A stretch of DNA of 64,000 nt from Bacillus pumilus (lineage in GTDB: Bacteria > Bacillota > Bacilli > Bacillales > Bacillaceae), in assembly GCF_003431975.1 (NCBI RefSeq), contig NZ_CP027116.1:2480001-2544000 (forward strand), in the 5' to 3' direction. Shown in pieces: positions 25,673 to 35,147 of this stretch (positions within the stretch are counted from its first letter, which is position 1; the number at the start of each line of letters is the position of its first letter). Both the position numbers and the translations under genes were made by a program. The notes under the pieces are model-generated. The model saw only the letters and a program-made list of their open reading frames with translations, did not search any database and was not told the DNA's origin.

Positions 25673-25774
25673 AGAAAAAACACCTCCATGTTTTATTTCG
25701 GATCACAACGATCCGTTTTGAAACTTGAAGGTGTTTTTTATTTGTCTCATTTTATGGGGTCAGTCCCGATATAC

Positions 25775-25790
25775 TCTCCCGTAAGTTTTT
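25775..25790. terminator. Right half of the terminator split by the IS3-family element
   Basis: CTCCCGTAAGTTTTTT, complementary to the arm at 24465-24481. On its own it cannot form the stem; it lies just downstream of the fdhA stop on the minus strand, so fdhA may have lost its native terminator. Confidence 0.6.
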
Positions 25791-25811
25791 TCGATTATTT
25801 AAATTGAATTA

Positions 25812-27026
25812 TTATTTAGAAATCATCCCATGTGGGTCAATGACAAATTTCTTCGCTACACCTGAATCAAAGTCACTGTATCCTTGAGGGGCTTGATCAA
25901 GGTTAATGACGGTTGCATTCACTGCTTTGGCGATTTGTGCTCGTCCGCTTAAAATCGATTTCATTAGACTGCGGTGATATTGCATAACAGGGGTTTGGCC
26001 TGTCACAAAGGTGTGGGCTTTTGCCCAGCCAAGTCCAATTCGCACTTTCAGAGATCCAACTTTTGCATCCGCATCCACTGCACCTGGGTCTTCTGTGACG
26101 TAAAGCCCTGGGATTCCGAGCTTACCGCCAACTTTTGTAATATCCATAATGGTATTTAAAACGGTTGCAGGTGCTTCTCCTTGATCTCCATGACCTGAAG
26201 CTTCAAAGCCGACACAATCGACGGCACAGTCTACTTCTGGCTCTCCTAAGATATTGGTGATTTGTTCGCCGATTCGATCATGTTTTCGTAAATTGATCGT
26301 CTCACAGCCAAAGCTTCTGGCTTGCTCCAGCCTTTGTTCATTCAAATCACCGACAATGACCGTGGAAGCGCCAAGGAGCTGAGCGGAATGCGCTGCGGCG
26401 AGACCTACTGGCCCTGCACCGGCAATATATACAGTTGAACCAGGCTTTACTCCAGCTGTATAAGCGCCGTGAAAACCTGTCGGGAAGATATCTGAAAGCA
26501 TCGTCAGATCAAGTATTTTCTCCATCGCTTGATCTTTGTCTGGAAATTTGAGCAGCTGGAAATCTGCATATGGCACCATGACGTACTCGGATTGACCGCC
26601 AACCCATCCGCCCATATCGACGTATCCATAGGCAGAGCCTGGACGGTCCGGGTTTACATTTAAGCACACATGGGTTTTTTGTTCCTTACACATGACGCAT
26701 CGTCCACAAGCAATATTAAACGGAACAGACACGAGGTCTCCTTTTTGAATAAACTCCACATCTCGTCCAACCTCAACGACTTCACCTGTAATTTCATGAC
26801 CAAGAACTAATCCCGCAGGGGCAGTCGTGCGACCTCTCACCATGTGCTGGTCACTTCCGCAAATGTTCGTCGTCACTACTTTTAAAATGACGCCATGTTC
26901 ACATTTGCGCCCCACATTGGCTTTAGGTACACCCGGGCCATCTCTTAAAATCAAATCAGGGTATCCAATATCCTCAACTGCTACATTTCCTGCTCCTTTA
27001 TAAACGACACCTTTGTTTCCCGACAT
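25812..27026 (-). CDS. fdhA: Glutathione-independent formaldehyde dehydrogenase
   Basis: A 404-residue zinc medium-chain dehydrogenase of the dismutating formaldehyde dehydrogenase class. Catalytic zinc Cys is in NICGSDQHMV, GHEITGEVVE follows, the structural zinc loop is CGRCVMCKEQKTHVC (four cysteines), and the Rossmann motif GAGPVGLA is near residue 180. The insertion around PATVLNTIMDITKVGGKLG is characteristic. Start ATG at 27026 after AGGGAGGAATGAAAAC; the reading to 27110 is upstream noise. It oxidises formaldehyde and complements hxlAB in the same window. Confidence 0.9.
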   Translation of the reverse strand: MSGNKGVVYKGAGNVAVEDIGYPDLILRDGPGVPKANVGRKCEHGVILKVVTTNICGSDQHMVRGRTTAPAGLVLGHEITGEVVEVGRDVEFIQKGDLVSVPFNIACGRCVMCKEQKTHVCLNVNPDRPGSAYGYVDMGGWVGGQSEYVMVPYADFQLLKFPDKDQAMEKILDLTMLSDIFPTGFHGAYTAGVKPGSTVYIAGAGPVGLAAAHSAQLLGASTVIVGDLNEQRLEQARSFGCETINLRKHDRIGEQITNILGEPEVDCAVDCVGFEASGHGDQGEAPATVLNTIMDITKVGGKLGIPGLYVTEDPGAVDADAKVGSLKVRIGLGWAKAHTFVTGQTPVMQYHRSLMKSILSGRAQIAKAVNATVINLDQAPQGYSDFDSGVAKKFVIDPHGMISK

Positions 27027-27324
27027 GTTTTCATTCCTCCCTTTTTGTTTAAAAATGAAGTCTCTACAATTTTCTCTATTTATTAAGTAATTTCCTGCTT
27101 CAAATGGCACAATTGATAAAAAAAAAGCGAAAAATGTCTATCACAGAGAGAAAAATGTATCTTCCAGTCAAATAAAAAAGAAAATATTGAAAAAAAAGCT
27201 AAACTTTTGAAGAACGGTGTCGATATAAGAAATAAGCCAGACAGGTATCCTTAATCGACAAACAAATTCCTTATATATACTATCATTCCTTACACACCTG
27301 GCTGGCGCCTACATCACATGCAAA
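27027..27324. other. fdhA upstream region, no gene seen
   Basis: Very A/T-rich on the fdhA side with a TTGACT -35-like motif on the minus strand but no convincing partner -10 box. No open reading frame with a ribosome binding site and no recognisable RNA. It probably holds the fdhA promoter and was shortened or separated from its old neighbour by the IS1182-family insertion. Confidence 0.4.
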
Positions 27325-27346
27325 AGACTCTTCATCAGAAGAGTCT
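27325..27346. repeat. Left target duplication of the IS1182-family element (a terminator hairpin)
   Basis: A 22-bp direct repeat whose sequence is itself a hairpin: AGACTCTTC, loop ATCA, GAAGAGTCT. The second copy is at 28897-28918. The uninterrupted site would read AAAAGACTCTTC-ATCA-GAAGAGTCTCTTTT, a bidirectional terminator. Confidence 0.8.
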
Positions 27347-28896
27347 CAGATTGTAGAGAAACTCATGTTTTTCTACAATCTTTTTTATTTTTAGCGTAAG
27401 TATGATGGATGAAAATTAATGAAAAAGGCTTCCCACACACCTAGCCTAGCTTCGCTAGGTGTGTGGCAATCTTTTTCATGTTCTGGCACGCAGCTGTGAG
27501 GAGAACTTGCTCACTCACGTTTTGTTTTCCCCTCAACCGGCAGTAGCGAAGCCCATGCAGTTGTTTTGAATCTGCAAAGCTTCGCTCTATTTTTTCTTTT
27601 CTTTTTTTATATAGCTCTTTTCCAGAGACAGTTAACCGATTCTGTCTGATCTTTTCTTTATGTTCTTCCCATATGTGTCTTGAGATGACCTTTTGATGAT
27701 TTTTCGACCTTGTGCATCTTTCAAGGAAAGGACACGATGCACATTTTTTAGGATCTGATTTGTAGAATCGATAACCTTTTCGATCAGTTGTCGTATATAA
27801 AAGCTTCTCACCCTGTGGGCATATGTAATGATCATGTTCAGAATCATACTGAAATTTCCACTTCTCAAATAACCCTCTTGTTGGATGAAAACGTCTATGG
27901 GCAATGACACCAAAAACATGTCGATCAGATAAACCTTTACAGATTGGTGTTGTCAAATAACCTGAATCAAGCGCAACAGCTTCTACTTGAAAACCAAATC
28001 GTGCGATTTGGTGATCTAATCGATCAAGATACGGGACAGAATCATGGACATTTCCAGGTGTGACATGAGCATCAGTGATGATATTGTACTTCATATCCGT
28101 TGTACGATGATCTAGATAGAAAAAGCCTTCTGGCTTGTTTTCGCGATATAGATAGCCACTTTCAGGATCAGTCATACTTTGACGAATGTCTTTTTCTGTT
28201 TTCACCTCCTCTTTTACCTTTAAGAGCTTTTTTCCATGTGCCACCCGATCTTCTTGGACTGCTTCTTCTAAATCATTGATATAGTTCTGGGTATCTTGTT
28301 CAATCGTTTTTCTCGTATATTTATGTTTATTAGCATTAGCTTTAAGGTGAGTTGAATCAGTAAAAAGAACGCGACCTCCTACCATATCATGATTGATAGC
28401 TTGAAGCACAATCTCATCGAAAATGTCTTGAAAAATCGTTGTATCTTTAAATCGAGTACGACGATTCCAGCTAATGGTCGAGTGATGAGGAACGGGGTCA
28501 TTGATGTTCAAACCTAAAAACCATCTATACGCCATGTTATAGTAAATTTCTTTTTCGAGTTGTCTTTCAGAACGGATACCGTACAGGTATCCGATAAACA
28601 TCATTTTGAACAAAATAAGCGGATCAAGAGAAGGACGGCCTTTATTCTCACTATAATAGGGTTTTACTTTATCTACGATAAATGAAAAATCAATGTACTG
28701 ATCAATTTTACGAAGCAGGTGATCCTCTTCGACCAGTTGATCTAGCAATACAAATTCGGCTTCATGCTGAGAAGAATTTCTAGTGTGGAACATGAGAAAA
28801 AACACCTTCCTTAAGTGGGTTTTTCTCTATTATAAAATGAGGAGATGGAAAGTTTAAGGGGAAAAATAAAGCTGTCGAGATTTTCTCGACAGCCTG
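27347..28896 (-). mobile_element. IS1182-family insertion sequence, complete (1550 bp)
   Basis: Terminal inverted repeats are CAGATTGTAGAGAAAC at the left and, read inward, CAGGCTGTCGAGAAAA at the right. Both ends continue into hairpins (AGATTGTAGA... and GCTGTCGAGA...). It encodes one intact transposase on the minus strand. Flanking 22-bp direct repeats contain a terminator hairpin. The same CAGNNTGTNGANAAA ends occur in the short dispersed elements of this window. Confidence 0.85.
27441..28793 (-). CDS. IS1182-family transposase
   Basis: 450 residues from the ATG at 28793, nine bases after GGAAGGTG. N-terminal DUF772-type domain (LVEEDHLLRKIDQYIDFSFI; GRPSLDPLILFKMMFIGYL), then the DDE core: Asp in LFTDSTHLKANANKHKY, Asp in AVALDSGYLTTP, and Glu in EKIERSFADSKQLHGLRYCR. 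A zinc-ribbon-like insert (CPQGEK...CASCPFLERC) sits before the last block, as usual. Full length and apparently intact. Its 3' end overlaps a hairpin (27433-27466). Confidence 0.93.
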   Translation of the reverse strand: MFHTRNSSQHEAEFVLLDQLVEEDHLLRKIDQYIDFSFIVDKVKPYYSENKGRPSLDPLILFKMMFIGYLYGIRSERQLEKEIYYNMAYRWFLGLNINDPVPHHSTISWNRRTRFKDTTIFQDIFDEIVLQAINHDMVGGRVLFTDSTHLKANANKHKYTRKTIEQDTQNYINDLEEAVQEDRVAHGKKLLKVKEEVKTEKDIRQSMTDPESGYLYRENKPEGFFYLDHRTTDMKYNIITDAHVTPGNVHDSVPYLDRLDHQIARFGFQVEAVALDSGYLTTPICKGLSDRHVFGVIAHRRFHPTRGLFEKWKFQYDSEHDHYICPQGEKLLYTTTDRKGYRFYKSDPKKCASCPFLERCTRSKNHQKVISRHIWEEHKEKIRQNRLTVSGKELYKKRKEKIERSFADSKQLHGLRYCRLRGKQNVSEQVLLTAACQNMKKIATHLAKLG

Positions 28897-28918
28897 AGAC
28901 TCTTCATCAGAAGAGTCT
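28897..28918. repeat. Right target duplication of the IS1182-family element (terminator hairpin)
   Basis: Identical to 27325-27346 and followed by CTTTTG, which completes the terminator tail. Confidence 0.8.
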
Positions 28919-28957
28919 CTTTTGATTCGTTCCATCAAATATGATTCAATTACACGT

Positions 28958-28990
28958 AAAAAGGCTCCTCTAACGAAGAGCCTCTTTTTT
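28958..28990. terminator. Terminator downstream of the methyltransferase gene
   Basis: AAAGGCTCcTC and GAaGAGCCT arms around TAACGA with T runs on both strands. Confidence 0.8.
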
Positions 28991-29023
28991 GAATGCTTGT
29001 TCATTACCTGGGAAATATTTTCA

Positions 29024-29626
29024 TCATTTTAAAGCTTTGATACAGATGTATGTATCATAGTGATAAACTGACACTTCTCTAAAGTGATACGCTGAAAACA
29101 GACGGCTGATCTCTTGTTCACTATACGATGAAAAGGATTTTGACCGCTTTTGTTCTTTCATTAGCTCCTGCTGTTGAAAAGATAAAAATACTTCTCCATC
29201 TACTTGAAGAACGCGGTACACTTCCTTCATGACTTGCTCGATATCCTTCAAATAGTAGATGGTCTGCACCGTAAATAATTTATTGAATGATCTGTCTTCA
29301 AAAGGTAAATGCTCAGCTTGACCAAGCGTAATGACGGCTTTGTCTTGTTCCACGAGCTTTTTATGTTTTCTTTTTGCATATTTGATCATATGACGAGAGG
29401 CATCCACTCCATATACTTTTCCACGGTCAAGTTTTTCTGCTACCTTCGATAATGTTATGCCTCTTCCGGTCCCAATTTCTAATATCCGGTCGTTTTCTTG
29501 TATATTTAAGAGTTGAATCGTCCATTCATTGATATTATGATGATTTTTTTCCATATAGCGGGCAACCCATTTTGAGAACAAGCCTTTTGGTTCCCTCATT
29601 TGTTTTCCAATCCAGCTTTGAATCAA
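29024..29626 (-). CDS. SAM-dependent methyltransferase, YdaC-like
   Basis: A class I methyltransferase of about 200 residues. Motif I is ILEIGTGRGITL (about 48-59), the acidic loop is VYGVDASRHMI, and motif IV/V lies around FNKLFTVQTIYYLKD. The nearest B. subtilis family I recall is YdaC. The substrate is unknown. A GTG at 29635 and a TTG at 29626 compete; the TTG has AGGTG at six bases, so I favour it. Confidence 0.75.
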   Translation of the reverse strand: MIQSWIGKQMREPKGLFSKWVARYMEKNHHNINEWTIQLLNIQENDRILEIGTGRGITLSKVAEKLDRGKVYGVDASRHMIKYAKRKHKKLVEQDKAVITLGQAEHLPFEDRSFNKLFTVQTIYYLKDIEQVMKEVYRVLQVDGEVFLSFQQQELMKEQKRSKSFSSYSEQEISRLFSAYHFREVSVYHYDTYICIKALK

Positions 29627-29838
29627 TGTTAACACCTGCTTTGCATCAGTAAATACGAATTTTCTTACTTTTCATATCGGCTCTCACCTAACAAATTTTA
29701 AGACCTAGTCCTAATTTATTTGTCTTTTATTAGACGGCACCTTTTCAGAAAATGTTTCGCAAAACATTAAAATATTTTGTCTTTAATAGGCGATTTCATT
29801 AATTGTGCTCAGATTGATTTCGTTTTCTGCATGAGCTG

Positions 29839-29847
29839 CATATTTTA
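29839..29847 (+). promoter_or_regulatory. Candidate sporulation (sigma-K/E) -10 element for the YjcZ-like gene
   Basis: CATATTTTA fits the CATANNNTA -10 box used by the mother-cell sigma factors, 37 bp upstream of the small gene start. The -35 is not distinctive. Supported mainly by the kind of gene downstream. Confidence 0.4.
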
Positions 29848-29884
29848 TGAATGTATCTTGATTAGATAAAGGTGGTGCTAGATT

Positions 29885-30007
29885 ATGGGCTTTGGCGGTT
29901 ACTCTGGAGGCTGCGGTGGTTACGGCGGTGGTTTTGCAGGCGGATTTGCATTGCTTGTTGTACTGTTCATTTTGTTGATCATCATCGGTGCAAGCTGGAT
30001 TTGCTAA
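29885..30007 (+). CDS. YjcZ-family small membrane protein
   Basis: A 40-residue protein: a Gly/Tyr-rich head (MGFGGYSGGCGGYGGG) followed by one membrane helix (FALLVVLFILLIIIGASW) and a C-terminal Ile-Cys. This is the layout of the YjcZ tiny transmembrane family made during Bacillus sporulation. AAAGGTGG is nine bases before the ATG. A strong terminator follows directly. Too short for routine gene calling but well supported. Confidence 0.85.
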   Translation: MGFGGYSGGCGGYGGGFAGGFALLVVLFILLIIIGASWIC

Positions 30008-30011
30008 TGTA

Positions 30012-30047
30012 AAAGGAGCAGGAAACAATGACGTTTCCTGCTCCTTT
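30012..30047. terminator. Convergent terminator between two tiny genes
   Basis: GGAGCAGGAAAC and GTTTCCTGCTCC pair perfectly around six bases, with T-rich tails in both directions. Confidence 0.92.
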
Positions 30048-30050
30048 TCT

Positions 30051-30212
30051 TTAATACCAATAAGTTCGGTACTGATACATATAACGTCTGAGCATTTCCT
30101 CTTGCTCTCTTTGCATTCGGTATGGATTCCCGTACCCGTGCTTTAAGGAATGCGGAATAGATGCATACCCGTGCCCCACAGACGGAAACCTCATATATGG
30201 TGACATCGACAT
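30051..30212 (-). CDS. Small Tyr/Arg/His-rich protein, probably sporulation-related
   Basis: A 53-residue protein beginning MSMSPYMRFPSVGHGY and ending YMYQYRTYWY. The ATG at 30212 lies seven bases after GTGAGGTGA. A different frame offers a 70-residue reading from 30216 but its start is only three bases from that site and its composition is unnatural. Tyr, Arg and Gly richness recalls small spore coat proteins. I do not recognise a named family. Confidence 0.6.
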   Translation of the reverse strand: MSMSPYMRFPSVGHGYASIPHSLKHGYGNPYRMQREQEEMLRRYMYQYRTYWY

Positions 30213-30278
30213 TCATTGATCACCTCACAATCTCCTTTTACGGATATCATATGTGCAGGTGATCAATGTGGAGCGTGT

Positions 30279-30335
30279 CTAAACCTGGTCCTTCTCCCTC
30301 GTATAACAATCCAGCATTGCATGCATCATAAACAT
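30279..30335 (-). CDS. Possible 18-residue peptide
   Basis: MFMMHAMLDCYTREKDQV, preceded at optimal spacing by AAAGGAGGAGATTGAC, one of the best ribosome binding sites in this stretch. It lies between two other tiny genes on the same strand. Whether the peptide is meaningful or a translated leader for the 53-residue gene is unknown. Confidence 0.35.
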   Translation of the reverse strand: MFMMHAMLDCYTREKDQV

Positions 30336-30372
30336 GTCAATCTCCTCCTTTTCCAATTTTTCTTTTCGTGTT

Positions 30373-30507
30373 TTAGTTCATATACTTTAGTTGTTTCTGC
30401 TTCATTTCTTCATAAAATGTTTCGACTTGTTGTTCATAAAGAACCGTTTCAATGTCTTTGTATTTTCGTCGGATCGTCAATGTGATAAAAAATAAATGGA
30501 TTGTCAT
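30373..30507 (-). CDS. YrzI-like small protein
   Basis: A 44-residue protein, MTIHLFFITLTIRRKYKDIE followed by a charged helix ending KQKQLKYMN. A short hydrophobic N-terminus plus an Arg-Arg-Lys border and a Glu-rich helix is the pattern of the Bac_small_YrzI family. ATG at 30507 follows GGGAGGTGAGCGTAT. It heads the group of tiny minus-strand genes. Confidence 0.75.
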   Translation of the reverse strand: MTIHLFFITLTIRRKYKDIETVLYEQQVETFYEEMKQKQLKYMN

Positions 30508-30952
30508 ATACGCTCACCTCCCTTCAGTTCGCAGCACGCGAAATAGCCCGCAGATCTTCTTTGTCAGTTGACCTGCGGGCACACAAAAATACAGATCAAA
30601 AGACAGTGTCTTCCAACCTGCAATGGATGATACGTAAAATCCTCGTTTACTTTAACAGTTTTGAAGCGTGTGCACCGTAAAAGGTAAAGGAAGGACACGA
30701 GCTCTTCCACAGGCTGATGACATAATGAAATTATTTGTTGATTTGATCAAAATAGAAACGAATAACATATTCTTCAGCCTCCTTTACGTTTTTAATTACT
30801 TTGTTAGTATATCCAGCAAGCACCAATTTGTAAACCTGTTTTTAGTCAAATAGATGTTTTTTGTATTTTTGACTAAATTTCTACAGTTATTCTTGTCCGA
30901 ATATCCAATACAAGAAAAAAGCCTCCTCAGACATATAAGGAGACTTTTCGAA
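30508..30952. other. 445-bp gap: hairpins, no convincing gene
   Basis: Holds a hairpin GCCCGCAG...CTGCGGGC (30547-30581) and a terminator for yrhC at 30916-30950 (GCCTCCT/AAGGAG arms, T run on the minus strand). The middle is A/T-rich. An open frame at 30668-30853 lacks a ribosome binding site and sensible composition. Confidence 0.5.
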
Positions 30953-31192
30953 TTAATCTTCATCTAGTTCTTGCAGTTTCTTTTGAAAAAAGATTGCGCG
31001 TTTAACACAAAGAAAAGCTGCTAATAAGAAAACACAATCTATTCCCATCATCAGCATTTTTGGAGATGCCTCGATATGCTGGTTCGGTAAAATTGTACCA
31101 ATATATAAAAAGGTGCTGACAGCAAGCAAAATAAAAGCGTACTGCTTGTAATCTGTCACTAAACCATTCCACTTTTTCTTCACTTGTTTCAC
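30953..31192 (-). CDS. yrhC: YrhC family small membrane protein
   Basis: 79 residues with two hydrophobic segments (YAFILLAVSTFLYIGTIL and MLMMGIDCVFLLAAFLCV) and charged ends. Position at the end of yrrT-mtnN-mccA-mccB matches yrhC of B. subtilis. Function unknown. It starts 63 bp after mccB. Confidence 0.85.
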   Translation of the reverse strand: MKQVKKKWNGLVTDYKQYAFILLAVSTFLYIGTILPNQHIEASPKMLMMGIDCVFLLAAFLCVKRAIFFQKKLQELDED

Positions 31193-31255
31193 CTTCCCGT
31201 GATCAATGTCTACTCATAGCTTAACATAGTGAGAGAAAGGGAGTGGCATGTAAAT

Positions 31256-33329
<2,074 letters not shown>

Positions 33330-33351
33330 ATGATTCCCTTCCTTTGTATGG

Positions 33352-33376
33352 AAAAGAAGGGGGAAACCCCTTCTTT
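33352..33376 (-). terminator. Hairpin between mtnN and mccA
   Basis: AAAAGAAGGGG and CCCCCTTCTTTT arms (minus strand) around a TTT loop, ending in T, immediately after the mtnN stop. It could lower transcription into mccAB or stabilise the mtnN message. Confidence 0.6.
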
Positions 33377-34071
33377 TATTGTATTTGCTTTATCATACGC
33401 AAGACAAGGTCGGTTGAGTGAATCGCCGCTTGCTCAAGAAATTGATCAAAGGAGACATTGGATTCTTTCCCTGCAATATCTGAAAGCGCTCGAACGACAA
33501 CAAATGGCGTTTCAAAAAGCTGGCAAACTTGTGCAACGGCTGCGGCTTCCATTTCTACCGCATATAGCTCTGGAAACTTCTCTCTCACAAATGCTACACG
33601 GTCTGGATCATTCATAAACGAATCTCCAGTTGCGATTGTTCCTTTTGCCACTTGAATATGATTGATCTCTAAAGCCGATTCCTCTGCTAGCTTCACAAGC
33701 TTGTCGTCAGAGACAAAAGCAGCTGGCAACCCCGGTACTTGTCCGTATTCGTAATTAAAAACCGTCACATCCACATCATGATGTCTAACATCAGTAGAAA
33801 TGACAATATCTCCTACATTTAATGAGTGATGGAAACCACCAGCAGATCCTGTATTGATCACATAATCTGGCTGAAAGCGATCAAGCAGAAGTGTTGTGCT
33901 GACCGCTGCATTCACTTTTCCGATCCCTGATTTTAATAAAATCACTTCTTTATCTTCATAAACACCTGTGGTGAATTCACACCCAGCGATGCTTTCTTGT
34001 GTAGCATTCTTTAGTTGGTCTCTTAATATCGTCACTTCTTCTTCCATTGCACCTATGACTGCGATTTTCAA
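33376..34071 (-). CDS. mtnN: 5'-methylthioadenosine/S-adenosylhomocysteine nucleosidase
   Basis: 231 residues of the nucleoside phosphorylase fold: [12 protein letters not shown] start with catalytic Glu12, NTGSAGG phosphate-like loop, [11 protein letters not shown] recognition of ribose and catalytic Asp in ALSDIAG. It hydrolyses S-adenosylhomocysteine and methylthioadenosine, feeding homocysteine and methylthioribose recycling. Second gene of the yrrT operon. Confidence 0.95.
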   Translation of the reverse strand: MKIAVIGAMEEEVTILRDQLKNATQESIAGCEFTTGVYEDKEVILLKSGIGKVNAAVSTTLLLDRFQPDYVINTGSAGGFHHSLNVGDIVISTDVRHHDVDVTVFNYEYGQVPGLPAAFVSDDKLVKLAEESALEINHIQVAKGTIATGDSFMNDPDRVAFVREKFPELYAVEMEAAAVAQVCQLFETPFVVVRALSDIAGKESNVSFDQFLEQAAIHSTDLVLRMIKQIQ

Positions 34072-34086
34072 ATCAAAAACATCCTT

Positions 34087-34728
34087 TCATTCCCTTTTCT
34101 TCGCTTCTACGATCCAAACAAAATCATTCATTTGATGAAAGGACGTGCTAAATCCTTCTTCTTCAAAGATTTTCTTTAGCACATCAATGGATGGATAATA
34201 TTCCGTTTCTAAATCCTCTGCTAGCTGATCGAATCCTGCGGCTTTCGCTTTGTCAATTTCAGCTTGATGTGCTGCTTGATTTAGAAACATTGTATCAGCA
34301 AAGACTATTTTACCATCTGAGTGAAGGATGTTGCCATAGGTGTGAATGGCTTGTTTTTTTTCTTCGTCCGTTAAATGGTGGAAAGCATATGAGCTGACGA
34401 TCGTATCCGGCTCAAATGGCGGCGCTGGAAATGCTAAAAAATCCCCATCATGAAACACATCTGGTATTCCCTTTTGAAGAGCCGCTTTCTTCATGGCGTC
34501 TGATGGTTCAACGCCAAACACGTTTTTATCTGCTGCAAGCAGCGCTGCTGTTAGATTACCCGTGCCACTTCCAAACTCAAGGACATTTTGACCTGCACGG
34601 CGAGCAATTTCTTTTAAAATGGCCGGATACCGGCGAAACACTTCTTCATACTGCTCATCATGACCACTTACCGTGTCATCATATGAGTCAGCCCAATGAT
34701 CAAATAAAGAAAGAAACTCACGTCCCAT
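34087..34728 (-). CDS. yrrT: SAM-dependent methyltransferase YrrT
   Basis: A class I methyltransferase, about 213 residues: motif I VLEFGSGTGNLTAAL, then VFGVEPSDAM and VSSYAFHHLTDEEK. In B. subtilis yrrT leads the yrrT-mtnN-mccAB-yrhC operon repressed by CymR. Start ATG at 34728, after GGAGGGAAAGAAA. I looked for a CymR box upstream (34729-34914) and could not identify one with confidence. The methylated substrate is unknown. Confidence 0.88.
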   Translation of the reverse strand: MGREFLSLFDHWADSYDDTVSGHDEQYEEVFRRYPAILKEIARRAGQNVLEFGSGTGNLTAALLAADKNVFGVEPSDAMKKAALQKGIPDVFHDGDFLAFPAPPFEPDTIVSSYAFHHLTDEEKKQAIHTYGNILHSDGKIVFADTMFLNQAAHQAEIDKAKAAGFDQLAEDLETEYYPSIDVLKKIFEEEGFSTSFHQMNDFVWIVEAKKRE

Positions 34729-34914
34729 TTTCTTTCCCTCCACTTTATCATTTTATTCCTATGCGTATAGTATGTTTTGATTCGTCGAACAGTTCTTATC
34801 CTACCATATCTTCTGTTTCTTTCCTACTAATAAATACTGGGAGGGGTAGAAAAATAGTTGCCCTTTTAGAGGAGAGAGATTAAGATGAATGGAGAGTATG
34901 GAGGGGTGAATCGA

Positions 34915-35118
34915 ATGGATTTTCAATTGGATTTTTTAAAGGATAAAATTGAATTCTTTGAAGCATCGTCTTTAAAAGAACTTGAACAAAAGATTCAAAA
35001 ACAAATTGAACATAATCAGGCGATCCTGCTCACTGTTCATTCTGTTAGTCACCAAACGACTGTAATCGATGACCGAATGATATATACGGCAGTTGTTCAT
35101 TTTAAGGCGAATGTCTAA
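34915..35118 (+). CDS. yrzA: YrzA family protein (DUF2536)
   Basis: 67 residues starting MDFQLDFLKDKIEFFEASSL. The ATG at 34915 follows GGAGGGGTGAATCG, and the resulting length equals that of B. subtilis YrzA; the earlier ATG at 34885 adds ten unlikely residues. Soluble, acidic helix then beta strands. Function unknown. Its terminator has been duplicated around a mobile element. Confidence 0.85.
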   Translation: MDFQLDFLKDKIEFFEASSLKELEQKIQKQIEHNQAILLTVHSVSHQTTVIDDRMIYTAVVHFKANV

Positions 35119-35123
35119 ATAAA

Positions 35124-35147
35124 AAAGATAGCATGGCTGCTATCTTT
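35124..35147. terminator. yrzA terminator hairpin, left copy (direct repeat)
   Basis: AAAGATAGCA-TGGC-TGCTATCTTT, a 10-bp perfect stem. The identical 24 bases recur at 35328-35351 on the far side of the dispersed element. The left copy has lost its T tail because CAG of the element follows directly. Confidence 0.85.

Larger units (their letters stand above)
24482..25767 (-). mobile_element. IS3-family insertion sequence, complete (1286 bp)
   Basis: Ends are inverted repeats: left GGGACTGACCCC and right GGGGTCAGTCCC, with further matching blocks TGAGACA and AAAACACCTT inside both ends over about 41 bp. It is flanked by GAT (24479-24481 and 25768-25770), the 3-bp duplication expected for IS3 elements. 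It carries orfA and orfB in the -1 phase with an intact slippery heptamer, so it looks functional. It sits in the loop of a former terminator between the ABC operon and fdhA. Confidence 0.85.

Noticed and set aside
27433..27466. Hairpin CCACACACCTAGC...GCTAGGTGTGTGG considered as an IS end
   Set aside because: It overlaps the transposase 3' end and lies inside the true ends at 27347 and 28896; it is an internal hairpin or terminator of the IS.
29783..30028. 81-residue minus-strand reading over the YjcZ-like gene
   Set aside because: It is the complement of a Gly-rich membrane protein and has no ribosome binding site.
30004..30216. 70-residue minus-strand reading over the small gene at 30051-30212
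   Set aside because: Its start is three bases from the ribosome binding site and its composition is odd; the overlapping 53-residue frame has proper spacing and ends exactly at the shared terminator.
30668..30853. 61-residue plus-strand reading in the yrhC downstream gap
   Set aside because: No ribosome binding site and unnatural composition.
34729..34914. CymR operator or SAM riboswitch upstream of yrrT
   Set aside because: Expected for the operon by family knowledge, but no stretch matches well enough and no S-box core is visible.
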